Assembly: GCF_002078605.1 (NCBI RefSeq)
Contig: NZ_MSJR01000009.1
Location: forward strand, 1-64,000
Origin: Salegentibacter sediminis
Lineage (GTDB): Bacteria > Bacteroidota > Bacteroidia > Flavobacteriales > Flavobacteriaceae
Length of the DNA: 64,000 nucleotides
Reading direction: 5' to 3'
Both the position numbers and the translations under genes were made by a program. Under the pieces are notes generated by a model. That model was not told the DNA's origin and made no database searches. It saw only the letters and a program-made list of their open reading frames with translations. Position 1 is the stretch's first letter; every line of letters begins with the position of its first letter. Below, piece after piece: positions 34,141-45,693 of the stretch.

Positions 34141-36117
34141 ATGGATATGAGATACCTTTTTATTTTGTTCTTTGCTTTTCAGTTTTGTACGGCTTCTGTT
34201 TTTGCGCAGGAGTATAAATATCATTCTGTAAAGCCCGGAGAGACTGTTTATAGCATAGCGAAATCCTATAATATTAGTGAAGAAGCCATATATAAATATA
34301 ATCCGGATGCCAGGAATGGGATAGGGGTGTCTTCAAAGCTGGTTATTCCAATAAGCGAGGCGAAAGCTCCTGTAGAAGCAAGTGAAGATTTTAGGTTTAA
34401 AACCCATAAGGTAGCAAGAAGAGAAACCCTGTATAGCCTTTCTAAGGAATATGAGGTGAGCATAGAGGACATCAAACGCTATAATCCCCATTTATATTCG
34501 GCCGAATTGCGAAACGGGGAAGAGGTGAGAATCCCGGTTGGTGGAAGCGAACCAGCTCCTGCCACCCCCGAAAGAAGGAGCAATGCCGATATAAAAAATC
34601 AAATTACCGAAACACGTGAACACGTGGTGCTTCCTAAAGAAACCAAGTATGGAATCGCCCGTAAATACGGCTTAACCGTTAAGGAGCTGGAAGCTCTTAA
34701 TCCTAAAGTAGAGGTTTTGCAACCGGGAATTATGCTTAGGGTAGGCACGAAGGTGCTGGATCAACCGGTAATTCTCACCGATAATAATTTTGAATTTTAC
34801 GAAGTTCAGCCAAAAGAAACCCTTTATAGTCTGTCAAGGCGATTTGAGGTGGAGCAGGATTCCCTTATAGCCTTGAACCCTGCCTTGGAAGATGGGCTTA
34901 AGACGGGAATGGTTTTAAAAGTTCCAAATAAAGGACAGGGCTTTGGCAATCTCTCTACCTCTGAAACCGAAGAATTAAACGATCCGGATCGGGTTGAAAT
35001 GGAGGCTTTGGCCTCTGAAAAACTCGACTTGAAAAAGTTGATTCGTAATTATGAGACCAAAGAAATCGCGCTTATGCTCCCTTTTAACCTGCATAAGATT
35101 GAGTCAGATTCTATAGCGCATTTTAAAAATGCCATTCAGAATGAAAGAATTATGCGACTTTCCCTTGATTTTTATGGGGGCGCTATAATGGCTATTGAAG
35201 AGGCAAAGGAACTGGGGATTTCAACCAGGGTCAAAACCTATGATACCCGCCAGAATGCCGGAGAGGTAGTGAATATCATCAACACCAATAATTTTGATAA
35301 TGTAGATGCGGTTATTGGACCATTTTTGCAAAGCACCACCGAGGCTGCGGCTGCCAGATTGGAATCCAGAGGAATTCCGGTGATAAGTCCCTTGTCCAAC
35401 AGGGCTATGAGACCATTTGATAATTTGTTCCAGTCCAGACCTACCGATACTATGCTTCAGGATGCCATGTTGGAATACCTGAAAGAACATGCCGGAAACA
35501 GAAATATTGTAATTATTGCTGATGGGCAGGCCTACCAAATTAAAGAACGATTGAGAAATATTTTTCCGGCAGCGCGGGTAATAACCCCTTCAAATGGAAA
35601 TATCACTGCATCGAATTTAGATGAATCCCTGGTAGAAGGCCGTGAAAACTGGGTGATACTCGAATCTTCCAGTGTGGGGGTTATAAGCAGTGCAACTTCA
35701 GCTTTAAATCGTCTGGCCAGAGATCGTGATATAATCCTGTTAACCACCGATAAGAATAGTACCTACGATAATTTTAATGTATCCAACGATCACCTGGCCC
35801 GGTTAAAACTGCATTATCCTTCGGTAGACAGGGAATACAACCGGGAGGTTTCCAAAGAATTTCTTGAAGAATATGAAGAGAAATATGGGGTAGAACCTAA
35901 TCAATATGCTGTTAGAGGCTATGATTTGACCCTGGATATTCTTCTTAGACTGGCATCGGCTAAAAATTTATACGAATCCTTTGAGAATCATAGAGGTTAT
36001 ACCGAATACAACGAAAATAAGTTCTTTTATACCAAAGAAGACAGAGGCGGGTATCACAACCAGGCGGTTTATATTATGAGGCTGAATGAAGATCTAACTC
36101 TAAGCACAGTAGAATAA
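34141..36117 (+). CDS. LysM / periplasmic-binding-fold protein
   Basis: 658 residues with a signal peptide ending VFAQ (residue 23). Four LysM-type modules at about 27-70, 88-132, 160-202 and 218-262, each with the ETxYS(I/L) pattern, bind peptidoglycan. From about 300 the protein has a type 1 periplasmic-binding fold (EIALMLPFNLHKIESDS, VNIINTNNFDNVDAVIGPFLQ), related in fold to LpoA and branched-chain amino-acid receptors. Probably a cell-wall-associated regulator or sensor in the periplasm. Stop and next start overlap as TAATG, indicating translational coupling with the OsmC gene. Confidence 0.85.
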   Translation: MDMRYLFILFFAFQFCTASVFAQEYKYHSVKPGETVYSIAKSYNISEEAIYKYNPDARNGIGVSSKLVIPISEAKAPVEASEDFRFKTHKVARRETLYSLSKEYEVSIEDIKRYNPHLYSAELRNGEEVRIPVGGSEPAPATPERRSNADIKNQITETREHVVLPKETKYGIARKYGLTVKELEALNPKVEVLQPGIMLRVGTKVLDQPVILTDNNFEFYEVQPKETLYSLSRRFEVEQDSLIALNPALEDGLKTGMVLKVPNKGQGFGNLSTSETEELNDPDRVEMEALASEKLDLKKLIRNYETKEIALMLPFNLHKIESDSIAHFKNAIQNERIMRLSLDFYGGAIMAIEEAKELGISTRVKTYDTRQNAGEVVNIINTNNFDNVDAVIGPFLQSTTEAAAARLESRGIPVISPLSNRAMRPFDNLFQSRPTDTMLQDAMLEYLKEHAGNRNIVIIADGQAYQIKERLRNIFPAARVITPSNGNITASNLDESLVEGRENWVILESSSVGVISSATSALNRLARDRDIILLTTDKNSTYDNFNVSNDHLARLKLHYPSVDREYNREVSKEFLEEYEEKYGVEPNQYAVRGYDLTLDILLRLASAKNLYESFENHRGYTEYNENKFFYTKEDRGGYHNQAVYIMRLNEDLTLSTVE

Positions 36118-36521
36118 TGACATCAAAAGTTGTATATAAAGGGAAGCTTAGAACTGAAGCCGAACATTTACAAAGCGGGTCCAGGATGATTACTGATGCC
36201 CCAACAGATAACCACGGGAAAGGAGAAGCTTTTTCTCCCACCGATACTGTGGCTACTGCTCTTGCCACCTGTATGATCACTATGATGGGGATTAAAGCAG
36301 AAGAGATGGGGCTTGACCTGGAAGGAACCCAGGGCGAAGTCACAAAAACCATGGCTGCAAACCCGCGACGCATTTCTAAGATAGAGGTGAAGCTTGATTT
36401 CCCTGTAGTTTATTCTGAAAAACAGACCAAAATCCTGGAACATACCGCGAGAACCTGCCCGGTCTTGCAAAGTTTGCATCCTGAAATCGAAAAGCTCATC
36501 ACTTTTAATTATCCCTCGTAA
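36117..36521 (+). CDS. OsmC family peroxiredoxin-like protein
   Basis: 134 residues of the OsmC/Ohr fold. The conserved peroxidatic cysteines are in TALATCMITMMGI and in ARTCPVLQSL, and the opening VVYKGKLRTEAEHLQSGSRM fits the YhfA-type subgroup. OsmC proteins reduce organic hydroperoxides with thiol partners, here plausibly bacillithiol or a lipoyl partner. Start and stop are shared by TAATG overlaps with both neighbours, so translation is coupled along the unit. Cytoplasmic. Confidence 0.88.
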   Translation: MTSKVVYKGKLRTEAEHLQSGSRMITDAPTDNHGKGEAFSPTDTVATALATCMITMMGIKAEEMGLDLEGTQGEVTKTMAANPRRISKIEVKLDFPVVYSEKQTKILEHTARTCPVLQSLHPEIEKLITFNYPS

Positions 36522-37063
36522 TGAGGCAGTTTTTCTTCATTCTAGTTCTGCTTTTTTCTGCTGAAATTTCTTTTTCTCAGGAACAGGAAAAAATTGAATG
36601 GGTGGAAGGAGAAAAACTAACCTGGGCCGATTTTAAAGGCACTCCAAAGCAAGGGGTCGCTTATGAGGCCAATACCAATTCAGGGATTTCTTTTTCCTGG
36701 AGTTACAGCACCGAAAGTGGAAAGCCCGTTTTAGAATATGCGGTCGTTACGAATTTCTTTCCCCTGCTTTCCTGGGTAAAAGAGGCTGAAGAAGATGAAT
36801 ATCTGCTGGGCCACGAGCAGCTGCATTTTGATATTTCTGAACTGCACGCCCGCAAATTGCGTAAAGCCATTGATGAATATGAACCTGATAGAAATATTAG
36901 GCGTGATCTGAATACCTTATATGAAAAGATTGAAAAAGATCGGGTAGCGATGCAGAATTTGTTTGATGCAGAAACCAAACACAGCACCAATAAAGAGGCT
37001 GAAGCCGGCTGGAGAAAATTCGTAAAAGAAGTATTAAGTAAACTAAGCGCCTACCGCGATTAA
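36521..37063 (+). CDS. Secreted DUF922-type zinc-protease-like protein
   Basis: 180 residues with a signal peptide (cleavage near SFSQ, residue 20). The HExxH motif is H98-E-Q-L-H102 in LLGHEQLHFDISELHARKL, which together with WADFKGTP matches the DUF922 family of predicted secreted Zn-dependent proteases. Substrate unknown. Last gene of the coupled set following guaA; it overlaps the stop of the convergent NPD-type gene by 4 bp. Confidence 0.82.
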   Translation: MRQFFFILVLLFSAEISFSQEQEKIEWVEGEKLTWADFKGTPKQGVAYEANTNSGISFSWSYSTESGKPVLEYAVVTNFFPLLSWVKEAEEDEYLLGHEQLHFDISELHARKLRKAIDEYEPDRNIRRDLNTLYEKIEKDRVAMQNLFDAETKHSTNKEAEAGWRKFVKEVLSKLSAYRD

Positions 37064-38004
37064 AGCTGCGCTATTTCTGCTTTAGCCGTTTCAAACTCCT
37101 CTATCATTTCCTTAACTATCTCAGCTGCTGGTTTTATCTGGTGAATAAGTCCCGCTATTTGACCTATTTCCAGTTCCCCTTCTTCCAGGTCTCCTTCAAA
37201 CATTCCTCTTTTTGCCCTGGCTCTGCCCAGCAACCCGATGAGATCTTCTTTAGAAGGTGAACGGCGGTACATTCTTTCTATATCCTGATAGAATTTGTTT
37301 TTAAGCAGTCTTACCGGTGCGAGTTCCTTAAGGGTTAAGATAGTGTCACCTTCACCGGCTTTCACCACCATCTCTTTAAAATTTGGGTGAGAAGAAGCTT
37401 CGTGGGAAGCCACAAAACGACTCCCAACCTGGACGGCATCAGCACCCAGAACCATCGCCGCCAGCATTCCCCGGCCCGTACCGATTCCCCCCGCGGCGAT
37501 AAGCGGAATTTTTATTTTTTCCTTCACCATAGGAATTAGGGTGAAGGTGGTGGTTTCATCGCGGCCGTTATGTCCACCGGCTTCAAAGCCTTCAGCGACT
37601 ACAGCATCAACCCCGGCCTCCTCCGATTTCAGGGCGAATTTTACGCTGCTCACTACATGTACCACCTTTATACCTTTCTCCTGTAAATGTTTTGTCCAAA
37701 CTTTAGGGTTCCCTGCAGAGGTAAAGACGATCTTCACACCTTCTTCCACGATGATCTCCATAAGCTTTTCGATATCGGGGTAGAGCATAGGCACGTTCAC
37801 CGCAAAAGGCTTATCGGTAGCTTTTTTACACTTCTGGATGTGTTCTCTTAAAATATCGGGATACATAGAACCCGAGCCTATGATGCCAAGGCCGCCGGCA
37901 TTGCTTACCGCGCTGGCAAGACGCCACCCGCTGGCCCAGATCATTCCGGCCTGAATAAGTGGATATTTTATATTGAAAAGGGAGGTGATTCTGTTTTTAG
38001 ACAT
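37060..38004 (-). CDS. Nitronate monooxygenase / FabK-like flavoprotein
   Basis: 314 residues with the FMN barrel of the NPD/FabK superfamily: PLIQAGMIWASGWRLASAVSNAGGLGIIGSG at the start (active-site region) and GGHNGRDETTTFTLIP and AAGGIGTGRGMLAAMVLGADAVQVGSRF for flavin phosphate binding. Either oxidises alkyl nitronates or reduces enoyl-ACP; the AEGFEAGGHNG stretch is shared by both, so the name is left open. Cytoplasmic. Its end is convergent with the DUF922 gene and 19 bp separate it from mnmA upstream. Confidence 0.85.
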   Translation of the reverse strand: MSKNRITSLFNIKYPLIQAGMIWASGWRLASAVSNAGGLGIIGSGSMYPDILREHIQKCKKATDKPFAVNVPMLYPDIEKLMEIIVEEGVKIVFTSAGNPKVWTKHLQEKGIKVVHVVSSVKFALKSEEAGVDAVVAEGFEAGGHNGRDETTTFTLIPMVKEKIKIPLIAAGGIGTGRGMLAAMVLGADAVQVGSRFVASHEASSHPNFKEMVVKAGEGDTILTLKELAPVRLLKNKFYQDIERMYRRSPSKEDLIGLLGRARAKRGMFEGDLEEGELEIGQIAGLIHQIKPAAEIVKEMIEEFETAKAEIAQL

Positions 38005-38023
38005 TGCGTAATTTTTCCCGAAT

Positions 38024-39214
38024 TTAAGAAATAACCCCAGAACCTAATAATTCTTCCCCATCATACCAGGCAACAAACTGACCTTCGGTAATAGAAGCCT
38101 GTGGCTTTTCGAAAACCACGTACATTCCGTTTTCAGTTTGATAAAGTTTTGCCGCCTGCAATGGCTGGCGGTACCGAATTCTGGCCATTACGGCTAAACT
38201 CTCATCGGTCGTAATAGCAAGGTCTTGCCGTACCCAGTGTACTTCTTCATTATTGATAAAAAGAGCTTTCCTGTAAATCCCGGGATGATCTTTTCCCTGG
38301 CCGGTATAGATCACGTTTTTCTCAACATCGGTGTCTATAACAAACAGCGGCTCCGGAGTACCACCTACAGCGAGCCCCTTGCGCTGGCCCTTGGTGAAGT
38401 AATGAGCCCCCTGGTGTTTGCCTACTATTTTACCATCTTTAGCAGAATATTCATATTTTTTTGATAGGAAATCCAATTCTTCCTGTTTGTTGCTGAAGTT
38501 CGGGCTTGGACTTTTATATAAATCCTTATTGGCTTCAATCTCTATGATTACCCCTTCTTTAGGCTCTAGTTTCTGCTGAAGGAATTCCGGCAGGCGAACC
38601 TTTCCGATAAAGCATAGTCCCTGGGAATCCTTTTTATTGGCGGTTACCAAATCCTGTTCCGCAGCAATCCGGCGGACTTCAGATTTTTGTAATTCCCCGA
38701 TAGGGAAAAGGGTCTTCGAAAGTTGTTCCTGGGTAAGCTGGCATAGAAAATAGGACTGATCTTTATTATTGTCTTTTCCTGCAAGCAGCTGGTAGACGGT
38801 CTCTCCTTCTTTTTCAAGCTCTCCTTTACGGCAATAATGCCCGGTGGCCACATAATCGGCGCCAAGGGAGAGAGCAATTTTCATAAAGACATCAAATTTG
38901 ATTTCGCGGTTACAAAGAACATCGGGATTGGGCGTGCGCCCTTTTTCGTATTCGTTGAACATATAATCTACGATACGCTCTTTATATTGCTCGCTAAGAT
39001 CAACGGTTTGGAAAGGGATGCTGAGTTTCTCGGCTACCATCATAGCATCATTACTGTCGTCCAGCCAGGGGCATTCATCAGATATGGTAACCGAATCGTC
39101 GTGCCAGTTCTTCATAAAAAGTCCGATTACCTCATAGCCCTGCTGCTGTAAAAGATATGCAGAAACACTGGAATCCACTCCGCCCGATAAACCTACTACA
39201 ACTTTCTTTTTCAT
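38024..39214 (-). CDS. mnmA: tRNA-specific 2-thiouridylase MnmA
   Basis: 396 residues. Thiolates U34 of tRNA Lys, Glu and Gln. The PP-loop is [15 protein letters not shown] at residues 8-22. The two catalytic cysteines are in [12 protein letters not shown] and [11 protein letters not shown]-terminal beta-barrel present. The start [12 protein letters not shown] was chosen; the frame extends 129 bp upstream but without family resemblance and across the promoter. A perfect minus-strand -7 box TAATTTTG lies at 39263-39270. Shares direction with the NPD-like gene 19 bp downstream, so probably cotranscribed. Confidence 0.96.
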   Translation of the reverse strand: MKKKVVVGLSGGVDSSVSAYLLQQQGYEVIGLFMKNWHDDSVTISDECPWLDDSNDAMMVAEKLSIPFQTVDLSEQYKERIVDYMFNEYEKGRTPNPDVLCNREIKFDVFMKIALSLGADYVATGHYCRKGELEKEGETVYQLLAGKDNNKDQSYFLCQLTQEQLSKTLFPIGELQKSEVRRIAAEQDLVTANKKDSQGLCFIGKVRLPEFLQQKLEPKEGVIIEIEANKDLYKSPSPNFSNKQEELDFLSKKYEYSAKDGKIVGKHQGAHYFTKGQRKGLAVGGTPEPLFVIDTDVEKNVIYTGQGKDHPGIYRKALFINNEEVHWVRQDLAITTDESLAVMARIRYRQPLQAAKLYQTENGMYVVFEKPQASITEGQFVAWYDGEELLGSGVIS

Positions 39215-39262
39215 TAAGTTTGTTTTGTTTTCTTTCCGAAGAGAAAGTCGGAAAGCAGGCTG

Positions 39263-39270
39263 CAAAATTA
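39263..39270 (-). promoter_or_regulatory. -7 box for mnmA
   Basis: Plus CAAAATTA, that is TAATTTTG on the minus strand, 49 bp upstream of the mnmA start. Confidence 0.55.
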
Positions 39271-39331
39271 CGAAATATAAGAGATATGGAATATTATAAG
39301 TATAATGCTTTCTTATTATTGCATCAATAAA

Positions 39332-39355
39332 AAAGGGTGGCATTGGCCACCCTTT
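39332..39355. terminator. Terminator between lipoprotein gene and mnmA
   Basis: AAAGGGTGGC, loop ATTG, GCCACCCTTT, with A and T tracts on both sides. Serves the lipoprotein gene on the minus strand. Confidence 0.85.
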
Positions 39356-39374
39356 AAAAATTCTTTTTATAAAA

Positions 39375-39770
39375 TTATTTCTCGAAGGTAAGGCTAACCC
39401 CCGGCAGTGATGGAACCGAAAATTTAAACTGGTTGTTCCCCAAAAACTCTACATCTCCGGTTTGTCTTCCAAAGAAAGGTAATACTAAAGTATATTGGCC
39501 ATTAGCGTTTCTTTCCCATTCGGCAGTTTCAGCCTCAAATTCACATTCCCCCTCAACTTCTTCATAGAATTCAGAATCTGCTGTATTGTCGGCTTTAAAA
39601 GTAATATTCGAATTCATATTACACTCGGTTAATTCGTCATCGCTAAAAGCATTTTCTAAATCTACTACGTACCAGGTGCCCAGGATTGGATCTTCTCCAT
39701 CGTTGTCATCATCACTGCTACAGGCAGTAAACATCATAAACACGGCTAATAATGCAATTATTTTTTTCAT
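39375..39770 (-). CDS. Lipocalin-like lipoprotein
   Basis: 131 residues: signal [17 protein letters not shown] with lipobox FTAC, then the acidic [10 protein letters not shown] export-type stretch. The mature domain opens with [14 protein letters not shown] and contains paired cysteines (ECNMNSN and GECEFE), fitting the small lipocalin-like family common in flavobacteria. Function unknown, probably surface or outer-membrane bound. Monocistronic by its own terminator. Confidence 0.78.
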   Translation of the reverse strand: MKKIIALLAVFMMFTACSSDDDNDGEDPILGTWYVVDLENAFSDDELTECNMNSNITFKADNTADSEFYEEVEGECEFEAETAEWERNANGQYTLVLPFFGRQTGDVEFLGNNQFKFSVPSLPGVSLTFEK

Positions 39771-39812
39771 AATTTTTTGAGTTTAGTTAGATAAATATAT
39801 GGATTTTTGATC

Positions 39813-40478
39813 TCAATGCTCTTTTTTCTTTTCTAAATTTCCCTCTTTAAAGTAGCGCCAGTTTCCGGTTTTTCTGTCTTCATGGTATTCGCCCTCGATG
39901 AGTTTTTCGCCCGCCGCATTATAGTAGCTTGCCGGCCCGTGTAAGGCCCCGTTTTTATAGTTCAGATGTTGGAGAACCTGCCCGTTCTTGCCATAGATTA
40001 AACTTTCACCGTGTTTTTTGCCGTGTCTGTATTCGGTTTTCTCGGCTGTGGTGCCATCGGGGAAATAGGTGATCTGGACTCCGTTTAATTCCCCTCCGGA
40101 ATATTCTTCTATCATCATGGTATCTTCCGATTTATGATGAAAGTATACCCAGGTGCCTTCCCTTTGCTTATTTTTCATCGTTCCCTGGCTAATGGGTTTA
40201 CCTTCCTGGGTGTAATAGGTAGCCTGAGCGGTGGCAGCATCCTGAAATTCCATTACGGCTGTAGGATGCTCCTGAAATCCTTTTTTATAGAATTTAAATT
40301 TCCCGGTTTCTTTTCCGTGTTGAAATGTCCCTTCGAATTTAAGCTGATTCGTCCCCTCAAAATTAACTCTCCATTCCCCGTGCCGTTGGCCCTGTTCGTC
40401 TGTCTGGTTTATTTTCTGCTGAGCAAATAGGGGAAGGCAAATGACTAAGAATAAACAATTTAACTTGTGTTTAAACAT
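39813..40478 (-). CDS. MORN/YwqK-repeat secreted protein
   Basis: 221 residues starting MFKHKLNCLFLVICLPLFAQ, a signal peptide. The rest is a series of about seven MORN-like repeats with the pattern G-x-W-x-x-(Y/F)-x-x-G (RHGEWRVNF, KETGKFKFYKKG, QREGTWVYFHHKS, HGPASYYNAAG, KTGNWRYFKEG). Such YwqK-type proteins in flavobacteria are exported and of unknown role; the antitoxin label used for a relative is not informative here. The next gene is divergent, so the spacer at 40479-40550 serves both. Confidence 0.8.
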   Translation of the reverse strand: MFKHKLNCLFLVICLPLFAQQKINQTDEQGQRHGEWRVNFEGTNQLKFEGTFQHGKETGKFKFYKKGFQEHPTAVMEFQDAATAQATYYTQEGKPISQGTMKNKQREGTWVYFHHKSEDTMMIEEYSGGELNGVQITYFPDGTTAEKTEYRHGKKHGESLIYGKNGQVLQHLNYKNGALHGPASYYNAAGEKLIEGEYHEDRKTGNWRYFKEGNLEKKKEH

Positions 40479-40550
40479 AATTAACAAATATTAAACAAGA
40501 CTATGTGTTCGTCTACTTTACTTTTACATTATAACTTAAAACATAAAAAG

Positions 40551-41522
40551 ATGACTTTTATTTCAAAAATTTCAAAATTCGCCCTTATCGCCTTATTGGT
40601 GACCGGGTTTGTATCGTGCAGTGATGACGATGAGGCAGGGGATATTATTGTGCCTTCAAACAGCATTGCAGATTTTGTCGCTGCTAACGATAATTATTCA
40701 TCTCTTGCAGCCGCACTCGAGGTTGCAGACTTAACTGCCACCCTGGACGGGTCTGCAAATTACACGGTTTTTGCGCCAAACAATGCCGCCTTCAATGCTT
40801 TTTTATCGGCAAATGGTTTCGGCAGTCTTGATGAGGTACCGGAAAACCTGCTAAGAGAAGTACTTCTTAACCACGTACAAAGTGGAGTAATTATGTCTTC
40901 TGATCTTTCTACAGGGTATATCAGCAGTATGGCTACCGGGATGGCTTCTGAAGAACCTCTCAGTATGTATATTAACACCGAAGACGGGGTAATGATAAAC
41001 GGTATGGCCGAAGTCACCAATGCCGATATTGAAGTAGATAACGGAGTTATTCACGCTGTGGATGCTGTTATAGGATTACCTAACATTGTAGATTTTGCTA
41101 CTGCCGATCCAACTTTTGATATTCTTGTACAGGCTTTAACCCGGGAAGAGGAATTCACCTTTGTTGAGACATTGCAAATGACAGAAGCTCCCGCTCCGTT
41201 TACTGTTTTTGCTCCTACCAATGATGCTTTCGTAGCCTTACTTGATGAATTGGGAGCAGATAGTTTAGATGATATTCCTACTGAAACGCTTTCTGCCGTC
41301 TTAACCTATCACGTAGTTGCAGGAGCCAATGTACGCTCTGGTGATTTAACTGATGGATTGATGGTGGAAACCCTGAATGGTGATTCATTTACTGTTAACC
41401 TTGGAGATGCCGTAACTATTACCGATGCCAGGGATAGAACTTCTACTGTGGTAGCGGCCGATGTACAAGCCAATAACGGGGTTATACATGCTATTGACAC
41501 GGTGATTCTTCCAGGAGAATAG
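40551..41522 (+). CDS. Lipoprotein with two fasciclin (FAS1) domains
   Basis: 323 residues. Signal and lipobox MTFISKISKFALIALLVTG then FVSC, followed by SDDDEAG. Two FAS1 domains: about 35-175 (YTVFAPNNAAFNAFL and VIHAVDAVIGLP) and 180-322 (FTVFAPTNDAFVALL and VIHAIDTVILP). FAS1 modules mediate adhesion or carbohydrate and matrix contacts, here from the cell surface. The start was taken at the ATG that opens the signal peptide, not 48 bp upstream. A strong terminator follows. Confidence 0.9.
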   Translation: MTFISKISKFALIALLVTGFVSCSDDDEAGDIIVPSNSIADFVAANDNYSSLAAALEVADLTATLDGSANYTVFAPNNAAFNAFLSANGFGSLDEVPENLLREVLLNHVQSGVIMSSDLSTGYISSMATGMASEEPLSMYINTEDGVMINGMAEVTNADIEVDNGVIHAVDAVIGLPNIVDFATADPTFDILVQALTREEEFTFVETLQMTEAPAPFTVFAPTNDAFVALLDELGADSLDDIPTETLSAVLTYHVVAGANVRSGDLTDGLMVETLNGDSFTVNLGDAVTITDARDRTSTVVAADVQANNGVIHAIDTVILPGE

Positions 41523-41548
41523 TAGATTAAGTCTCTTTTTCTTACAAC

Positions 41549-41579
41549 AAAAAGCCCCCGCGGGTAGCGGGGGCTTTTT
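41549..41579. terminator. Strong bidirectional terminator
   Basis: AAAAAGCCCCCGC, loop GGGTA, GCGGGGGCTTTTT, between the convergent fasciclin and yidC genes. Confidence 0.95.
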
Positions 41580-41603
41580 ACTTTTTCACAGGAAATACTT
41601 AAA

Positions 41604-43469
41604 CTATTTTTTCCCTTTTTGTTTCTGCTGTTGTTCAGCTTGCTCCATCATCTCCTGCATTTTCCTGGTGAACCTGTTTTGCTTTTTAGGCTTCTTTTTG
41701 TTCTCCTGAATCTTGGCGTGAATCTTATCTTCATCTATGATCACGTATTTGATCACTAACATAATTCCAATGGTAATTAGGTTAGAGGTGAAGTAGTATA
41801 AAGAAAGTCCACTTGCATAGTTGTTAAAGAAGAACAACATCATTAATGGAGACAAATACATTATAAACTTCATATTAGGCATTCCCGGCTGTTGGGTTTG
41901 AGCCATACTCTGGCCGGTGGTCATCATCATATAGATGAAGATTGCGATGGAAGCCAGAATAGGGAAAAGACTAACGTGATCCCCATAAAATGGGATATGA
42001 AAAGGTAACTGGGCTATAGTATCATAACTGGAAAGGTCATCGGCCCAAAGGAATCCTTTCTGTCTAAGCTGAAAAGCACTCGGGAAGAACTGAAACAAAG
42101 CGTAGAAAACAGGAATCTGCATCAATGCCGGCAAACAACCACTCATTGGGCTGGCCCCTGCCTTGCTGTAGAGTTTCATGGTTTCCTGTTGCTTTTTCAT
42201 CGGGTTGTCCTTATACTTCTCATTAAGCTCGTTAATCTCGGGTCTTAAAACCTTCATCTTAGCCTGAGATAAATATGACTTATAAGTAACAGGAGAAAGA
42301 ACGATCCTCACAACAATTGTCATTACGATAATTGCTATTCCGTAGCTAGGTAGTACCCCACTGAGGAAGCTGAAAAACGGAATAAAGATATGTTGGTTTA
42401 TCCACCCAAAGATTCCCCATCCTAATGGTACGATTTCATCAAGGTTACGATCATAATCATTAAGTATCTTATAATCTGTTGGCCCGTAGTACCAGTTCAT
42501 ATTATAGTTTAGCTCTCCGCCATTAAGTTCCAGTGGCATGCGTGCGGCAAAGGCTTTGGTGTAGACGGTATCTACTTCCTCATCCTGCACCAGATTTTCC
42601 GATGTAAATTTTCCCCGTTTAAATGGAGTGTCGGTAAGCAGAATAGAGGTGAAGAAGTGCTGTTTAAAAGCTACATAGGTTATATTTTCTTCCTCATCCT
42701 CGGTGAAATCTCCCTGCCCCAGGTAATCATCGTTACCATCATCATACTCATATATTAGTTCGGTGTACCGGTTTTCGTAAGAGATACTCTTAGCGTGACG
42801 GTAGCCTTTGAGTTCCCAGTCTAAAGCAATATCCTGGTTAGGATTTAAAACGCGGTTGAGACCCTGCGATCTTATGCTGAAATCCAGCATATACTCGCCG
42901 GGTTTCAGGACATAACGGTATTCCAGAAATTCGGTCTCTGAAACCTTTAGTTTCATAGAAAGCACCTTATTTTCACCATTCTGACTGAGTTCAGGTTCAA
43001 AATAAAGATTTTGGGTATCCAGAACCCTACCATCGGTTGTGGTGAAATTAAGGTTGAAAGAGGCATTGCCGTCTTTTATCAGGTAAACCGGGATAGAATC
43101 GTAGGTTTTGTAATTGAGAATGTGTGCTTCAGAAATACTTCCTCCTTTGTTATCTATCTTTAATTCCAGGACATCGTTGGAGATGGTCGTGCTTTCGTCA
43201 CTGGCAGAAGCCAATCCTGCAGAATAACCGAAAGGTCCCAGGCTTTCTCTGGCTTGCGCCATTGCGGTAGAATCCTGAATTTCTGTGGCCTGGGTTTTGG
43301 CCGGTGGCTCATTAGCATCGGTATTCCCTGGGATTTCTACCTGTTCGGTATTTTGTTCAGCTTCTAATTCCTCTTCGGTAGGAGTGTTGTTATACAACAT
43401 CCACAGTAAGATTCCACCAATAAGTAAAAACCCGATTAAGGATTGAACATCAAACTTTTTTTCTTCCAT
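41604..43469 (-). CDS. yidC: Membrane protein insertase YidC
   Basis: 621 residues. Inserts and folds inner-membrane proteins with or without SecYEG. N-terminal span (IGFLLIGGILLWMLY), large periplasmic beta domain to about 340 and the conserved five-span core with SYGIAIIVMTIVVRIVLSPVTYKS, MSGCLPALMQIPVFYALFQFF and PLMMLFFFNNYASGLSLYYF. The basic C-terminal tail (QKQKGKK) contacts ribosomes. Next gene upstream is pyrG, 45 bp away on the same strand, a gene order also common in Bacteroidetes. Confidence 0.96.
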   Translation of the reverse strand: MEEKKFDVQSLIGFLLIGGILLWMLYNNTPTEEELEAEQNTEQVEIPGNTDANEPPAKTQATEIQDSTAMAQARESLGPFGYSAGLASASDESTTISNDVLELKIDNKGGSISEAHILNYKTYDSIPVYLIKDGNASFNLNFTTTDGRVLDTQNLYFEPELSQNGENKVLSMKLKVSETEFLEYRYVLKPGEYMLDFSIRSQGLNRVLNPNQDIALDWELKGYRHAKSISYENRYTELIYEYDDGNDDYLGQGDFTEDEEENITYVAFKQHFFTSILLTDTPFKRGKFTSENLVQDEEVDTVYTKAFAARMPLELNGGELNYNMNWYYGPTDYKILNDYDRNLDEIVPLGWGIFGWINQHIFIPFFSFLSGVLPSYGIAIIVMTIVVRIVLSPVTYKSYLSQAKMKVLRPEINELNEKYKDNPMKKQQETMKLYSKAGASPMSGCLPALMQIPVFYALFQFFPSAFQLRQKGFLWADDLSSYDTIAQLPFHIPFYGDHVSLFPILASIAIFIYMMMTTGQSMAQTQQPGMPNMKFIMYLSPLMMLFFFNNYASGLSLYYFTSNLITIGIMLVIKYVIIDEDKIHAKIQENKKKPKKQNRFTRKMQEMMEQAEQQQKQKGKK

Positions 43470-43514
43470 GTTTTTCTTTAACTGTAACTTGCCTTAGGTC
43501 AAAAAACTGACCAT

Positions 43515-45245
<1,731 letters not shown>

Positions 45246-45267
45246 TTAGGGCCTCCAGGCCCTGTTA

Positions 45268-45507
45268 TTATCTCCCTTTGGGATACCTTTTTCTTATTTG
45301 TCTTAATATGCCTTCCATCCCGTTTAACTTTAATTCGAAAACCTGCTGCATTTGCTCCCCGGTTTTTCCCTGGGGGAAGCCTTTTTGCCGGTACCATACT
45401 AAATAATACTCCGGAATATCGCTTAGAAAGTAGCCTTTATATTTCCCGAAATGCATTTTAGCATAGGCCAGTTCTATAAGGGTTTCCTGGGAGGGTTTTA
45501 GTTTCAA
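45268..45507 (-). CDS. DUF3820 family small protein
   Basis: 79 residues with the DUF3820 signature MHFGKYKGYFLSDIPEYYLVWYRQKG: a G-K-Y/H-K-G loop followed by a YL-W pattern. Relatives include exonuclease-associated domains and the so-called quorum-sensing-regulated virulence factor, without a proven activity. No signal peptide. Encoded 109 bp upstream of pyrG on the same strand and opposite to the next gene. Confidence 0.82.
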   Translation of the reverse strand: MKLKPSQETLIELAYAKMHFGKYKGYFLSDIPEYYLVWYRQKGFPQGKTGEQMQQVFELKLNGMEGILRQIRKRYPKGR

Positions 45508-45633
45508 TTTATTCGTTTAATTGTGGAGTTAAACCGGCTAAATTAGTTTTTAAACTTCAGGCTGCAATTTTAAATTGCTTTTTCATTCAATTACATTAGT
45601 ATTTATGTAGAATTTAGTCGGTGCAGGTTTTGC

Positions 45634-45677
45634 TTTCCCGACCCCTGTTATCATAAAGCGGGAAAAGCGTAATTTTG
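45634..45677 (+). promoter_or_regulatory. Promoter with inverted repeat before the FAD protein
   Basis: Perfect -7 box TAATTTTG at 45670-45677, 16 bp before the ATG. TTTCCCG at 45634-45640 and CGGGAAA at 45659-45665 form an inverted repeat over the -33 to -12 region, a candidate operator. Confidence 0.5.
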
Positions 45678-45693
45678 CTGAAGACAATAAACG

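Noticed and set aside
39813-40478. Toxin-antitoxin antitoxin (YwqK label)
   Set aside because: Only MORN-like repeats with a signal peptide; no toxin partner, so the label carries no support here.
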